Assembly (NCBI GenBank): GCA_964017065.1
Contig: OZ024792.1
Span: 3,219,754 to 3,283,753 of the forward strand
Reading direction: 5' to 3'
From: Haliclona indistincta
Lineage: Eukaryota > Porifera > Demospongiae > Haplosclerida > Chalinidae
DNA length: 64,000 nucleotides
The translations under genes were made by a program, and so were the position numbers. Each line of letters opens with the position of its first letter. The stretch's first letter is position 1. Shown here piece after piece: positions 48,167-60,274 of the stretch. Below the pieces are notes generated by a model. The model did no database searches, was not told the origin of the DNA, and saw only the letters and a program-made list of their open reading frames with translations.

Positions 48167-50526
48167 ATGGCTAGGAAACAGCTAGTCTGCGATAAACCCA
48201 CAGAGCTTTACCACTGCGTAAAGTTGTTCGAAGTGGAAGAAAGCTCTGCTGTTGCTGGAGGGGAAACTCCTTTACATGCTTGGAGTGAGATCCGTCTATA
48301 TAGTCGCATATATAATAGGCATTCACTCGTATGTTTCGTTCAGATCCATCCTTGCAAAGCCAGAAAACACCACAGATATGTATAGAACAATGCTGCTGGA
48401 AGGAGACTGGGAACTATAGTATACTAGTACTAGTATGCAACAATGGTAAAATGTCTGAATTATTTAGTCTTCATTGTCAAGCATCATGATCATCTCTGTA
48501 GGATATCTTGTAATGAGGCTTGAGTTGTTTCTCTGCACTCCAGTTATCAAGCAGTTGAAGTGGTTTGAAGTGAGTTCTGACAGTCAGTATCTGTTGTAGC
48601 AATGGCTGCACTATCTCTAGGGTAGGGACCAGCATATCCTGGGTGTGACACTTGATCCACTGGGAGAATGGCTCGCCTGTGCCTGCTTGGATGGCGGCAT
48701 CTATCTTGTACCAGTGCTACCATTAATGAATCCTGTAGGCACTCTCTTCCACACCTACCTATTATCTGTCATACTCGTTTCTTCTAGGATTGCTTTCCTA
48801 GTCATGCATATGGTCCTCTGGATGACATTACTGTTGTCACACCATCCAGGAAAGTGGCTCCACCCACTAGCATAGTCTGGTGGGAAGGTCTTGATGGACA
48901 GCAAATCTGTATTACTGGATCAGAGGTCGGTATAGTGTCACTAATCGGTATAGTGCAAAAGCATGCATGCAGTGTTGACTTGATATTTCAACTTCAAGTC
49001 TCAGTATTACAGTTTTGTAAATTGTATTGTGTTTTATTCAGCTTGGAGAAATAACTTTTTTCAACCTACACACTAAAGAAGAGGTTGCTAGTATTGGAAT
49101 GAAGGGCTACATTGACCAGCTGATGTTGACCCAGCGACAAGACTCTACCACACACCTACTAGTGAGTGAGAGAGATAGTGCAGAGCAGTCAGAATGGTGG
49201 TGCACATGACTAATTCTTAGTAGATGACCTCAATAGCTATGAATATCATTTAATACTCATGAATATTGTTTCTACTCCAGATCAATCTCAGAGGTGGTGA
49301 GTGGTGGTGGATGCTGTTAGAGGAGCGGTTCCATGAGGCAGCTGATGCATCATACACTGATGTGCAAGCTAGTGGGTTTGAGGTGGTGTACGACGATGCT
49401 GTACATAGGAGCTTCATAACCCAGTCCAATGAGGGGGGCGGTGGAAGTCTCGCCACTGGATTTGAGCCACGTCTCTTTCATGTGAGCTGATTTTAAAGAG
49501 TGACGTCTGAATTCAGGTATTTTTTGTCTGAAGAATTTTTCCGAAGTCACCAAGTTGTCACTACAAGAGTGGAAAGAACAGTACCTGCTAGGAGCATTGA
49601 ATCTTCAAAGTCATACTTTTGAGGTAAAATGTGATGAATATCTACAATAGTTACTTCTTCAAATTTGTAACTTACGTGTGTGTCTGATATATTTCAGATG
49701 TTTTCATATGATTTTGAGTTCCAAGCTGGTCCTGTTCGTTCCTTCACCCTCCCTAGTTCCACCACTCACACCCTCACAACTGAACGACTGCTTTTCTGCA
49801 TCAGTCATTCTGAGGACGAGACTGACAACTGCATGGTCAGATCAACAATATAATATCGATTTAGTCGTAATATTTTTTTTCTCAGTATCTGTCAGTTTTG
49901 TCAAATGAACTAACACAAAGAAGTGTCAATCAGTTACTGGTAAGTATTGCTGCAGTGATTCTAATGTATTTCTTCTCTCTCCCCTCTCTCTCCCTCCCTC
50001 CCCCTCCCTCTCTCCCTCTCTCTCTCCCTCTCTCTCTCCCCCCTCTCTCTCTCCCTCCCTCTCTCCACCCTCTCTCTCTCCCCCCCCCTCTCTCTCTCTC
50101 TCCCTCTCTCCCTCTCTCTCTCCCTCTCTCCCTCTCTCCCTCTCTCCCTCTCTCCCTCTCTCCCTCTCTCTCTCCCTCTCTCTCTTCACTGGTAGCCTAG
50201 TGCTGTGCTACAACAGTTCTCTATACCCTCCTCTTCAAACATTGTCGGTGTCTTTAGTACAACTCTGGAGTCACGTGAAGTTGCTTCCGAGTCACATGAC
50301 CTTATTGCACCTACCAATCTTGGAGGCTGTGTGATTATCACTTCATCCACTGTCTACCACTGTCAACAAATGTAAGCGAATTGTATAATTTCGTCGTTGT
50401 CATTTTTGTTTATTAGATTGTCACCGGAGAAAGTTTTCCTAACAGCTTTAGAGTCATTGACGAATTACCATCTTACTGATGAGCTAGCAATCACATTTAG
50501 ACTGGATATCTGTGGTCTCTACAAGG

Positions 50527-50600
<74 letters not shown>

Positions 50601-53600
50601 GTGTGTGTACAAAGGTGTTTTGAATACTGTGTGTGTATGTAGGCTGGAGCTGAACAGAAGCTGTGTAGTGGAGCATATGTACAGGCTCTGAGATTGTTTA
50701 AACTATCACGTGTAAGTTCGTACAATAACATGTTGTGTGGTGATGCATGGTTTGCTGGTACATGCTCACAAATGAAGATTATGTTGTGATTTTCTGTCTC
50801 TTGCGCATTATAGTGTCCAGCGTCTGAGGTGATTGGTAGTTTTGTTAAACTGGAAAGGATTCCAGAGTTGCTCAAGTTCCTAGAGGAAGCAGTCTATGAT
50901 GAGACCGGCAACACTCCCTCTACTCCACCTAAGATACTACAAGACGTGCTCCTCAAGTGTTTTATTCATCAGGTATTGAAATGTGTTATTTTGTAATAAG
51001 AGTATCATCATTATTGCAGTGTCTAGAGTGTACTAGTACCAACGAGGCTAGCACACTAAACGGTAACTTCAAGTAAGTGTAATAGTCGGTCCTCTCTGAA
51101 TGAGTAGTCTTTGTCTCTTCCAGTCAATTCATCAATGATAAATTCCTCTACAATCATTCTGTCGCTATGGAGTTGCTCATACAAAACGGCATGAAGGGTC
51201 ACCTGCTTGAAATAGCAAAGGTGTGAATATAGGCATTATGATAATAAAATACTGTATTGCAGTGAAGATAGAACTTTCGCATCGTGTGTATTTGTACAGT
51301 GCGCATTGTAACAAGTATCATTCTTCTTTCTGACTAGGCTCATCACAACATAGGTGAAGCACTAGAGCAGTTGGTATCTCGTGGTAGCTCTGAGCTGGAC
51401 TCCACTATACAGACATTACTGACAGCAAAGCAGTTTGCAGAGCCACTCAGCACTGTAGCAGATGGTGATTTAATAGACAAGATTGTAAGTTAGCTTTTCA
51501 AATTTTGCTTCTCTAGGATTGCTGCTGCTTCAAATGACTCCCACAAATTTTGCAAAGTGTGTCCTTGTTAAGGTTTGTACCTAAGTACCTCTTCTCTCTC
51601 TACTCTCCACCTGTATATCCAGCCTGCTATTATTCCAACCCATCTATCTCACTTGGTGTCAGTACTACCTCATCTTGATATATCAGTGCTCACTAGACTA
51701 GCCTGCTTGTTTGATCCCTCTGCTCCCACTATACAACCTCTTCTCTCAAAGGCACACAACTCCAGTATCAAAAGGTGTCACTCCAAACTACTGTATTACA
51801 TCAGACTTATGCTGCACATTGTAGGAGTAACTCTACCAGTAGTGTGTTGTCTGTCAGCACTGAAGGCTCTATTCCTGTTACTAGCCAGCCAGCCTCTCTA
51901 TCCGATCGTCATCATCCTGGTCCTAGTCTCAAGGACTATCTGGAAGCATTTCTGCAGATACTGATTTTGCTCAATCACAAGCAACTCAAGCGTCCTCTTA
52001 CCTCCACTGGACTGTTCTCATTGTCGCCTCTTGTTGATAGAATAGGGCTGGACCCTAGTGAGAGACTGATAAGGGTTAGTGTTATCATTGTTATCATCAC
52101 TACGTCTTCTCTTAGCCTCTGCAAGCATTTTCAGATGGGTCTCAGATGATGCAGAGCTCACTGCTCTCCTGTGGACTAAACCATGCCGCATTGGTCTCTG
52201 GCAGAGACCTGCACACCTGGGGATCTACCAAATGTGGAAAGTAAGTGCATGATACATGTACAACTGTGAAATTTTTCTCTTTTTATGAGACAGATTGGGA
52301 CATGGAGACATTGAAATGCAACCTCAATCTGCACCTCTGAGAGTAGAAACACTTGCAATGTTAAAGTAAGCTGATCCATTAATTTTCTATGATTTTTTTC
52401 CTGCACTTAGTGTGACAGTGTTGTCAGTATCATGCGGTGCTGAGCATACTGTAGCTGTGTGTCAGGAAGGGGTATGTTAACCATTAGTGGTGCATGGTCA
52501 CACTCACTCACTCACTCACTCACTCACTCACTCACTCACTCACTCACTCACTCACTCACTCACTCACTCACTCACTCATGCAGGTATTCTCCTGGGGCTC
52601 ATCAGCTCATGGACAGGTAAGCTTGTTCATAGTGTGTATGCTAGCATCCTCCTGCAGCTGGGTTTAGGGGACACATTGAAGCGAGCACATCCAGTTCAAG
52701 TATCATCACTGGCTAATGTAGCATTGATGAGCTTGGTTTGCGGACAGTATCACTGCATTGCATTGGATGAGGACCACAGGTACTGTTCTTGTCTACTAGT
52801 TTATAACTGTTCATGTGTTCATCCTCAGAGTATGGACATGGGGCTGGGGTGTACATGGCCAGTTAGGCCTCAACTCAGCTGATGACGTCCATATTCCTAC
52901 ACACGTGAGAGAACTGGACAGCTATGAAGTGTGTCTTGTGACAGCAGGATTCAACCATTCAGCCGTGATTGACTCCAAGGTATGTGCGTCTACATAATCT
53001 ATAGAACGTATTGCTATCATTATTGTACAGGGAAAGTTGTATACATTTGGAAATGGTGAGTTTGTCCCTCCCACCTGTGGATCATATGGTATTGTTGCTT
53101 AGGTATGTATGGACAGCTGGGTCATGGAGACCAGGAGAAGCAGCTGAGCCCTAAACTAGTTGAGTCACTGGCAGATGAAGTCATCTATCTTGTAGTGTGT
53201 GGAAACTCTCATACTGTAAGAAATATAAATGTGATATTTTATAATTATGGTTTCATCTCTTGTCATTCAGCTTGCCGTTTCTAGCAATCAAACTGTCTAT
53301 CATTGGGGAAAGAACTTCCATAAACCAGTGAGTAGTATTTCTTTCTCTCTCACTAATCTCTTCCTCTCTCTCAGCAACCTGGTAGTGGTGCACAAGGTCT
53401 GAAGCAGTATACCCGATCACGCAGGGAAGGTGCTCGCTCTCCTGCTATATCTAACGCACTAGTTCCGATGCCCATACAAGACCTGAAACTAGACGATATT
53501 ATAGTACAGGTATAGAGTGTCTCTTCTTCCACTCTTGTTTTTCACTCCTCCACCAGGCTAGCTGCGGCAACTACCATAGTCTATTGCTCACGCTGAGTGG

Positions 53601-55394
53601 TAGTGTGTATTCATGGGGCAGCAATGTGCACGGACAGATTGGACACACCCACACGCCAGAACTGGTACTCTTCACATAGCCACACCCACTGTGTTCTGCA
53701 TGATTCATTACATGGTATACCTTGCAGTCACATCCGAAGAGGGTTTCTAAGTTAGAGAACCATCATATACTAGCTGTTTCGTGTGGAGACGAGTTTTCCA
53801 TTGCGCTTGACAATGAAGGCTACAGTTGGGTCTGGGGACGGGATGATACTGGACAGGTACACAAACACCATGGAATTGACATGTTATCTTAGACGGCTCT
53901 CTTAGTTGGGGATGGAATACAAAACTAATAGTGTTCGAGAAGGAAAGAAGATTTGTATATTTTCTCCAAACCCCAATCCACAGATTCCACATATAGCTCC
54001 CATTAGACCAAAGGAAATGGTATGACACTTAGTGTCCTCTATAACATGGTACTATCATATCTCCAGTCACCAGAAGGTCAAGACCCTTCACCGCCAGGTT
54101 TAGACATTGATTGGAACTTGCCTGATTTTGGTTCTATAGGTTAGAGTAGTGTTCATGTCATTTGTTAACCATCTTGTCATCAGGTCCTCTTCCTGGTTAT
54201 GGTCGGCAAGCACTCACAGCAGCACTGATCCAGCTCCATTCTTACTACAGGACCAGTGCTGTGCTGTGGAGTTGTCTCAACTGGTCAGATTGGGAGAGCA
54301 TGGCTGTGATATTTACTGTTGAGGAGCAATGGGCTCATGTGAGTAGAACAGTTATTGTTTGGGGCACCTGGCTGCATTGCACACAACTTCCAAATAATAT
54401 TATGCTACTGATTTGATTCTTAGGTACTGATTTGTCGACTGCGTGGTCTTCAGTCTAGAGGAGATGTGAGTGAGAGCAAAGCGATGAGTGTTGTAGATGA
54501 GTGCATCATGTGAGTATTGTATGCTAGCTATTGTTCAACACTGTGTGATTGTTGCTCAGGAAACTCATCTCTGGTATTGACAACTATCACTCACAGCAGT
54601 TTGTTCTCAGTAGCCTACAAATGATACAGCTCGTAAGGGGATTCTCTCGTCGTATCTTATTTCCATTTATCTCTAATTCATAGTTATCTCAGTTTTGGAA
54701 GGAGCAGAGTCTGTCTGTGGAGCCATTGGAGACGCTGTTATCTAAATATCTTTCAATGCTGGCTTGTCCCATCTCTATCTTGATGAGAAGGTGAATATTT
54801 TCGTTGTGCTGTGGTTGGAGTTTTAATGTTCCTTTTTTCAGCGATGTTGCTACTGAGCACTTTTCATTTAAGTTCAGTCTGAGTGTTGCCATGGAAATGA
54901 GTTCCCAAATCAAGATGGGTGTTTCAGTGGTAGATGATCTCACTGCTCTTGACCAATCAGATCACACTGCAGACCAGGAAGATTGGCGTAAGATAGTGAC
55001 AGAATTAACACCAGGAGATAAACGGCTCTGGGGAGAAATATTGCGTAACCTCTCCACTAATTTATCCAAACACAACAATATTCTAGTATCTGAGTTATCA
55101 CTAGCTGGAATCAGACAGCACCAAGCAGCTCAGGGGAAACCCCTCAGCATGGTTGCCTTCTCTTGTGGACATACATTTTCTGAGACTCTATTTCATTCAA
55201 AGGTTTTGATGGACTTTGCTGAGAGGCTGCAGGACTTCCCTGTTCCCATACCGTTAACAAACTCATTCCTTCAGCAGTACTATCGTCAGCCTGGCTGCTA
55301 TTCCTGTGCATGTCCATACTGTGTATTTCAACATCTTAGAAAAGGACAACTGGAGCGATGTCCTAAAGTGCCCATTAGACCTTGGAGCTTGTGA
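48167..55394 (+). CDS. Propeller / helical-solenoid / RCC1-repeat protein with C-terminal Cys-His module
   Basis: Many short exons. The first nine are 48167..48284, 48344..48445, 48502..48569, 48621..48734, 48788..48925, 49042..49161, 49281..49481, 49534..49623, 49698..49835, with closing phases. The N-terminal part looks like a beta-propeller (DPLGEWLACACLDGGIYLVP; SIVWWEGLDGQQICITGSE; LGEITFFNLHTKEE). The middle (50.6-52.1 kb) is helical, like trafficking solenoids (LPELLKFLEEAV-type, ISVLTRLACLF). RCC1-type repeats at 52.2-53.9 kb: LHTWGSTKCGKLGHGD, VFSWGSSAHGQ, WTWGWGVHGQLGLNS, LYTFGNGMYGQLGHGD, VYSWGSNVHGQIGH, WVWGRDDTGQ, probably one seven-bladed propeller. The last exon ends with FSCGHTF ... 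CYSCACPYCVFQH, a possible zinc-binding module, then a stop. The architecture suggests a vesicle-trafficking or GEF scaffold; I do not recognise the orthologue. Confidence 0.82.
49976..50185. repeat. (CT)n / CCCTCTCT low-complexity tract
   Basis: Polypyrimidine tract inside an intron of the RCC1-repeat gene. Open frames in it are artefacts. Confidence 0.95.
50525..50611. repeat. (TC)n microsatellite
   Basis: Almost pure TC dinucleotide run followed by GTGTGTGTAC, in an intron of the same gene. Confidence 0.95.
52497..52578. repeat. (CACT)n microsatellite
   Basis: About twenty CACT/ACTC tetranucleotides in the intron just before the exon that encodes VFSWGSSAHGQ. Confidence 0.95.
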
Positions 55395-55606
55395 ACACAG
55401 ACATTAATTTTTATAACTTATAACTGCATTATAATTATTATTGAGTGAAAATTACAATCGTCAATCTTTATGCAAAAGGGGTGTGTTCTAAAACGATACA
55501 GGAGGCGGGTTACAACTCAGGCCTAGGGGCTCCGAGTTTCTTCTTCCTTGCGTCGCCTAGGCCAAGCTAGACTCAGTGGACGCCTCTCACCTATGTGCTG
55601 GCAGCC

Positions 55607-56853
55607 ATGATTAGACTGTCCGGGACTCCTCCAAGCTGTACTAAACTGCTAACCTACTGCCTGTGTCTGCTGTTCGTTCTCCTACTCATCTCACTTTTCT
55701 TCAACTTACAGCTCCATCACACTTCAGTTGTCAAAACTCTCCACACAGCTCGTAGCACTCCACTATCCCTCCATGATCAGCAATCTAACTCACTCTCCAA
55801 GTTTGTCTCATCTGCTGTTATCCATCGTAGTCTTGACCGGAAGAAATCTTGTCTATTTCATACGTGTTTCAACATTAGCTGCTGCACACTCAATGCATAT
55901 GACAGAGTGACGGTATACGTCTATCCTAAAATGCAATACAAGTTCACTTTTTCTTCAAATAACACTTTAGCATATGACCCGCCATTGTCTTGGGAATATG
56001 AGGAAGTGGTTAATACAATCATTAATAGTGAATATTATGAACCAAATGCATCACGAGCCTGTTTGTTTGTTCCCTACTTGGATCTCCTCAACCAAAGAAC
56101 CATCAACACATCACTGACATCTGCTATATTTCAAAAACTACAATTGTGAGTTTCAATACTCAAAATTATTTTTGGGACCCAGACATGTTTTCATAGTGTT
56201 AGCAAAAAAGCACATTGCAAGCATTGTTTGAAAATTGTATGCTGGCAGAGTTTGTTATTGGATGCCTGCAGGTCCAAGGAATTTAAGTTTCTATTTTTCT
56301 TTCAGCTGGAATAGTGGTCAAAACCATGTTATCTTCTCTATGCTGTCTGGAACCTATCCACACTTCAACTCCACTCCCGATGTGCTGTATGACTGTGCTA
56401 TGATAGCTGGAGGATCCTTGCACATCACAACATATCGTAGAGGATTTGACGTAGCTATCCCCGTCTACAATTCACTGACTCATACATCCAAGTACAGATA
56501 TACTGCAGCTAATAGGTGAGATATGACAGGGGCATTTTCATACTGTTATAGACCATGACCTTTGTATTTGATATTTTAGTTGTTTTTCATGACAGTTTTG
56601 CTTTAGACAACTTCCAGTGAAGTTGGTATTTATTATTTCTACTATTGAGCTGTTATTTTGTGCTGACTAGAGCAGGGATTTTCAGATCCTTTTTAACAGC
56701 AAGCACTGTTTACTTATTAGGGATTTCATGTTTCAGTGTACATTTGTTGTTAGATATTTTCATGCTGAAACTGCATCCGCCTAACTACAGTATTGATAGT
56801 CATTGCTACTGGTCTAGTCTTTCTCTCTCTTTCTTTCTTTCTTTCTTTCACAT

Positions 56854-56925
<72 letters not shown>

Positions 56926-59900
56926 GATCCTATTCTCTCTAAAGCCCTCGACATCATTTATTAACAGTACTTATACAGCCAGGATCTGACTCAGATATGG
57001 TAGCAACACTCATCAAGCTAGCATCTAATGAGGAACATGCAGACAATTCGAAACATACTTTGAAAATGTTAAGCTATTGTCTTAAGAATCCGAGCCCAGG
57101 ATTGAGGTGTACAGTTGGTCAGAAGAGAATGAAACAACACAGCTATCCAGCTGTATTACAGGTACTGTTACTGATAGCATATTATTTACAGACTACATTT
57201 TTAACGAGCAAAGTGTTCCCGGTGATAGGGATTTTAACAAACTTTTGTGCATTCCAGATTGGTTGTTGTGTGATATTATTATTATTGGAGTGTTGCTAGG
57301 CGCTACTGCATTATAGGCACGCATGATACTCTAACCCTCCAAAGAGGGCCTGGTATACACTGTTTGTGTATTTGTGTGTACTTCTGTACTATGTATGACG
57401 TAGTAGTGCAGCTCAGTGATTGCAAGTTTCTTGTTTGAGAAATTAATTTCTTTGTGCTACAGTCTTTGGAGTGTAGCTATACGCTGAATCAGGCACAACT
57501 CTAGCAGATCCTATAATCATGCCCACACATCAATAATGCCCACGCTTATGATGTTTGTGCATGTTCAGACCAGGCCCTCTTTTAGAGGGATAGGGACAAG
57601 GCTACACAGCAGTTCATCGGATTCTCAGTCGGTCAAATCAGCAAACTCATACAATGCCTTGCTATAGCTAAAGTGATAGTTTTTTCCTTGTTTTCCTTGA
57701 ACATATTGCATATAAACATTTTTGCCATTGTGCTGGATTTGCTCTACCCATGAGCTGGTTTCAGGCCCTCATTACACCAGCTTGCTCAAGGAAAGTTACC
57801 ATACACATGGCGAGAATTCAGAGAGCAATTGCTCATTCTGGTCTATTCTTTGATGACGTAAGATAGACTTTGGGCTATTGTTCAGTCGGCAATTAAGCTT
57901 TTGGCAGTTTATTTGGATTTTGTATTACTGACAATCAATGTATTCAGTATAATAATCACTAGTGTATGGTCATTATTACGTTCTCTTTATATTAGGATTC
58001 AGTGTTCTGCTTGTTGGTTCCTGGGTTCAGATTAGGAAAACCTGATCTATTGGATGCCATGATGATGGTATGGATCTACAACACATGTTTGTTTTGTTGT
58101 CTCAGTACTGGCACAAGTTGTGTTGTCATAAACAAGTAGCATCAATAACAGAGATATGAGCTTACTTAGGTCAAAGATCAATGGTTCGACCTGTGCTTTT
58201 AAATTCCAGTTCATAGCTGCTAAGAAAAATAATTTTTAATAAAGTACCTTGTCTAGTCTATGGCTCCAGTACTCAAACAATAATAATTATTAATGGATCT
58301 TCACAGGGCTGCATTCCTGTACTAGTCAAGACTGGTCATGTGTTGCCATTCTCTGAAGTGTTGGACTGGAGCAGAGCTGCCATCATGGTCTGGGAGGAGG
58401 AGCTACCTAGACTGATGACGATCCTCTCTACCATATCAGAACGAGTCCAGGAACAGATGAGAGATCATGTAAGAGAATAGTAAAAATCAATATGAATGAT
58501 TCTATTTTTTCTCTCTAGATTATATACCTCTACTGGCGCTTCTTTTCTTCAATTTCATCAATCATTTTAACAACACTAGACATACTCAACAGCAGAATAT
58601 ACCCCCTCTCCAGTCACAACAGTTATGAGGTACAACTCTAGCATACAGCAGGTGTTTCCCAATTGGTCACGTATATGTTATGCGCAAACCATGGATCGGG
58701 ACAATCCATGGATTGTGCTGCTCAAAGTATGGATCCGTGCTTTGCGCGGGCAATCCATGGATTGCCCAGCACTTGCGCGATCCATGGATTGCGCAACCTT
58801 ACCACACGTGTCACTAGGCGTTCGGGCAGTTGAAGTAGTCATATTTCAGTGTCAAAAGCCGCCTTTGAGGACTGCATCACAAAATCGTTTGTACAGAAGA
58901 AGAAAGGAGCAAGGTGATTGGTCGAGAGTAAGGAAAAGGAAATCGTGGCTTACCTTTCGGCTGGTGAAGATAAGGGCGATCCACTGAATGCCGGGGGCAT
59001 GCTGTTTTTTTCGTCTGGCACACTATGTTCTCTTATAATTGCAATGAACTATCTCTGCTAATATAGCAGGCTGTAATACTAGATATTGAAGAATAAGAAT
59101 CCAGGGATGTATATAGAAGATTCTACTGAGGCCTTCTATTGCTAGTTTGATCACTGCATACCCTAGCTGCCCACAGCTATTACAGCCTGAACTCAAGACT
59201 CATACAGCCATATTCATCTCATGTATCTCAACCTTGCTGCCTCGATCAGTATACATAGCTATTTACTAGTTAGAATAAGGCTATAGGCAATCATGTTGAG
59301 CAGCATTGCTGCCGGAGGAGCTTCAGTGGCGAACGTCAGTGGAGTCCGCCGCTTCTCATGGGCGTCCATGCATCAATGGTTTGGCCGAGATCCATACTTT
59401 GAGTGCCTCGCCTGCGCGATCCATGGATTGAGCAGACAATCCATGGATTGTTGCGCAAAGCACGGATCCATACTTTGGGCAGCGCAATCCATGGATTGTC
59501 CCGATCCATAGTTTGCGCACAACATATACATTGAGGGTATAAGGATATCAAGTATGACTTATTAGCATGTTATTGATAAGCAATGTTACCATTTAACCTA
59601 ATTTGGTTCAGAAACTGAAATTTCAATACAGTTGTGTTTGGTTTTCGTAGTCATATGCCAGACGACAGTGATACAGCGGAATGTGTTTCCTGTGTGTGTT
59701 TATCGAATAGTGCAGATGTGTTCTGTTATTGCCATCTTTCCTGCAGTGGTGGAACAACCAACCTTTTAACCCTTCTAACACGAAGTACTTCCAGGTAATG
59801 ACCAATGTTTATAAACCACACCCCCAATACTATTGGGAATTAGATATTAATAGTTACTTTGTATATCATAATGCTATTTTTACTCGTGAGAAAGTTATTA

Positions 59901-60212
59901 TTAGTAACATATTGCTACATGTTTTCATGTTGGTCGTGCATTTCGTGCATGCTGAACTATCAAATGCAGCTCAGTACTTTTGCTCAGCATGTATTGAAGA
60001 TTGAAGCTATGAATAACATTAGTTTAGTTGTAAACAGTGGCTAGCTCCAGTGGTATTGCAATCATGTGACATGTAACGTGCTAATACTGTGTATAATATG
60101 TGTGGTAAACATGTTTACTGCACTCCATTACATCATCATGTTTAGTATTAGTTTATACTGACACCAAACGTACATCATCAGCTAAAGTGTGATGCCTATT
60201 CATCCACCCGCC

Positions 60213-60274
<62 letters not shown>

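Noticed and set aside
49898..50200. Ser/Leu/Pro- and Arg/Glu-repeat ORFs
   Set aside because: Translations of a CT/GA low-complexity tract inside an intron.
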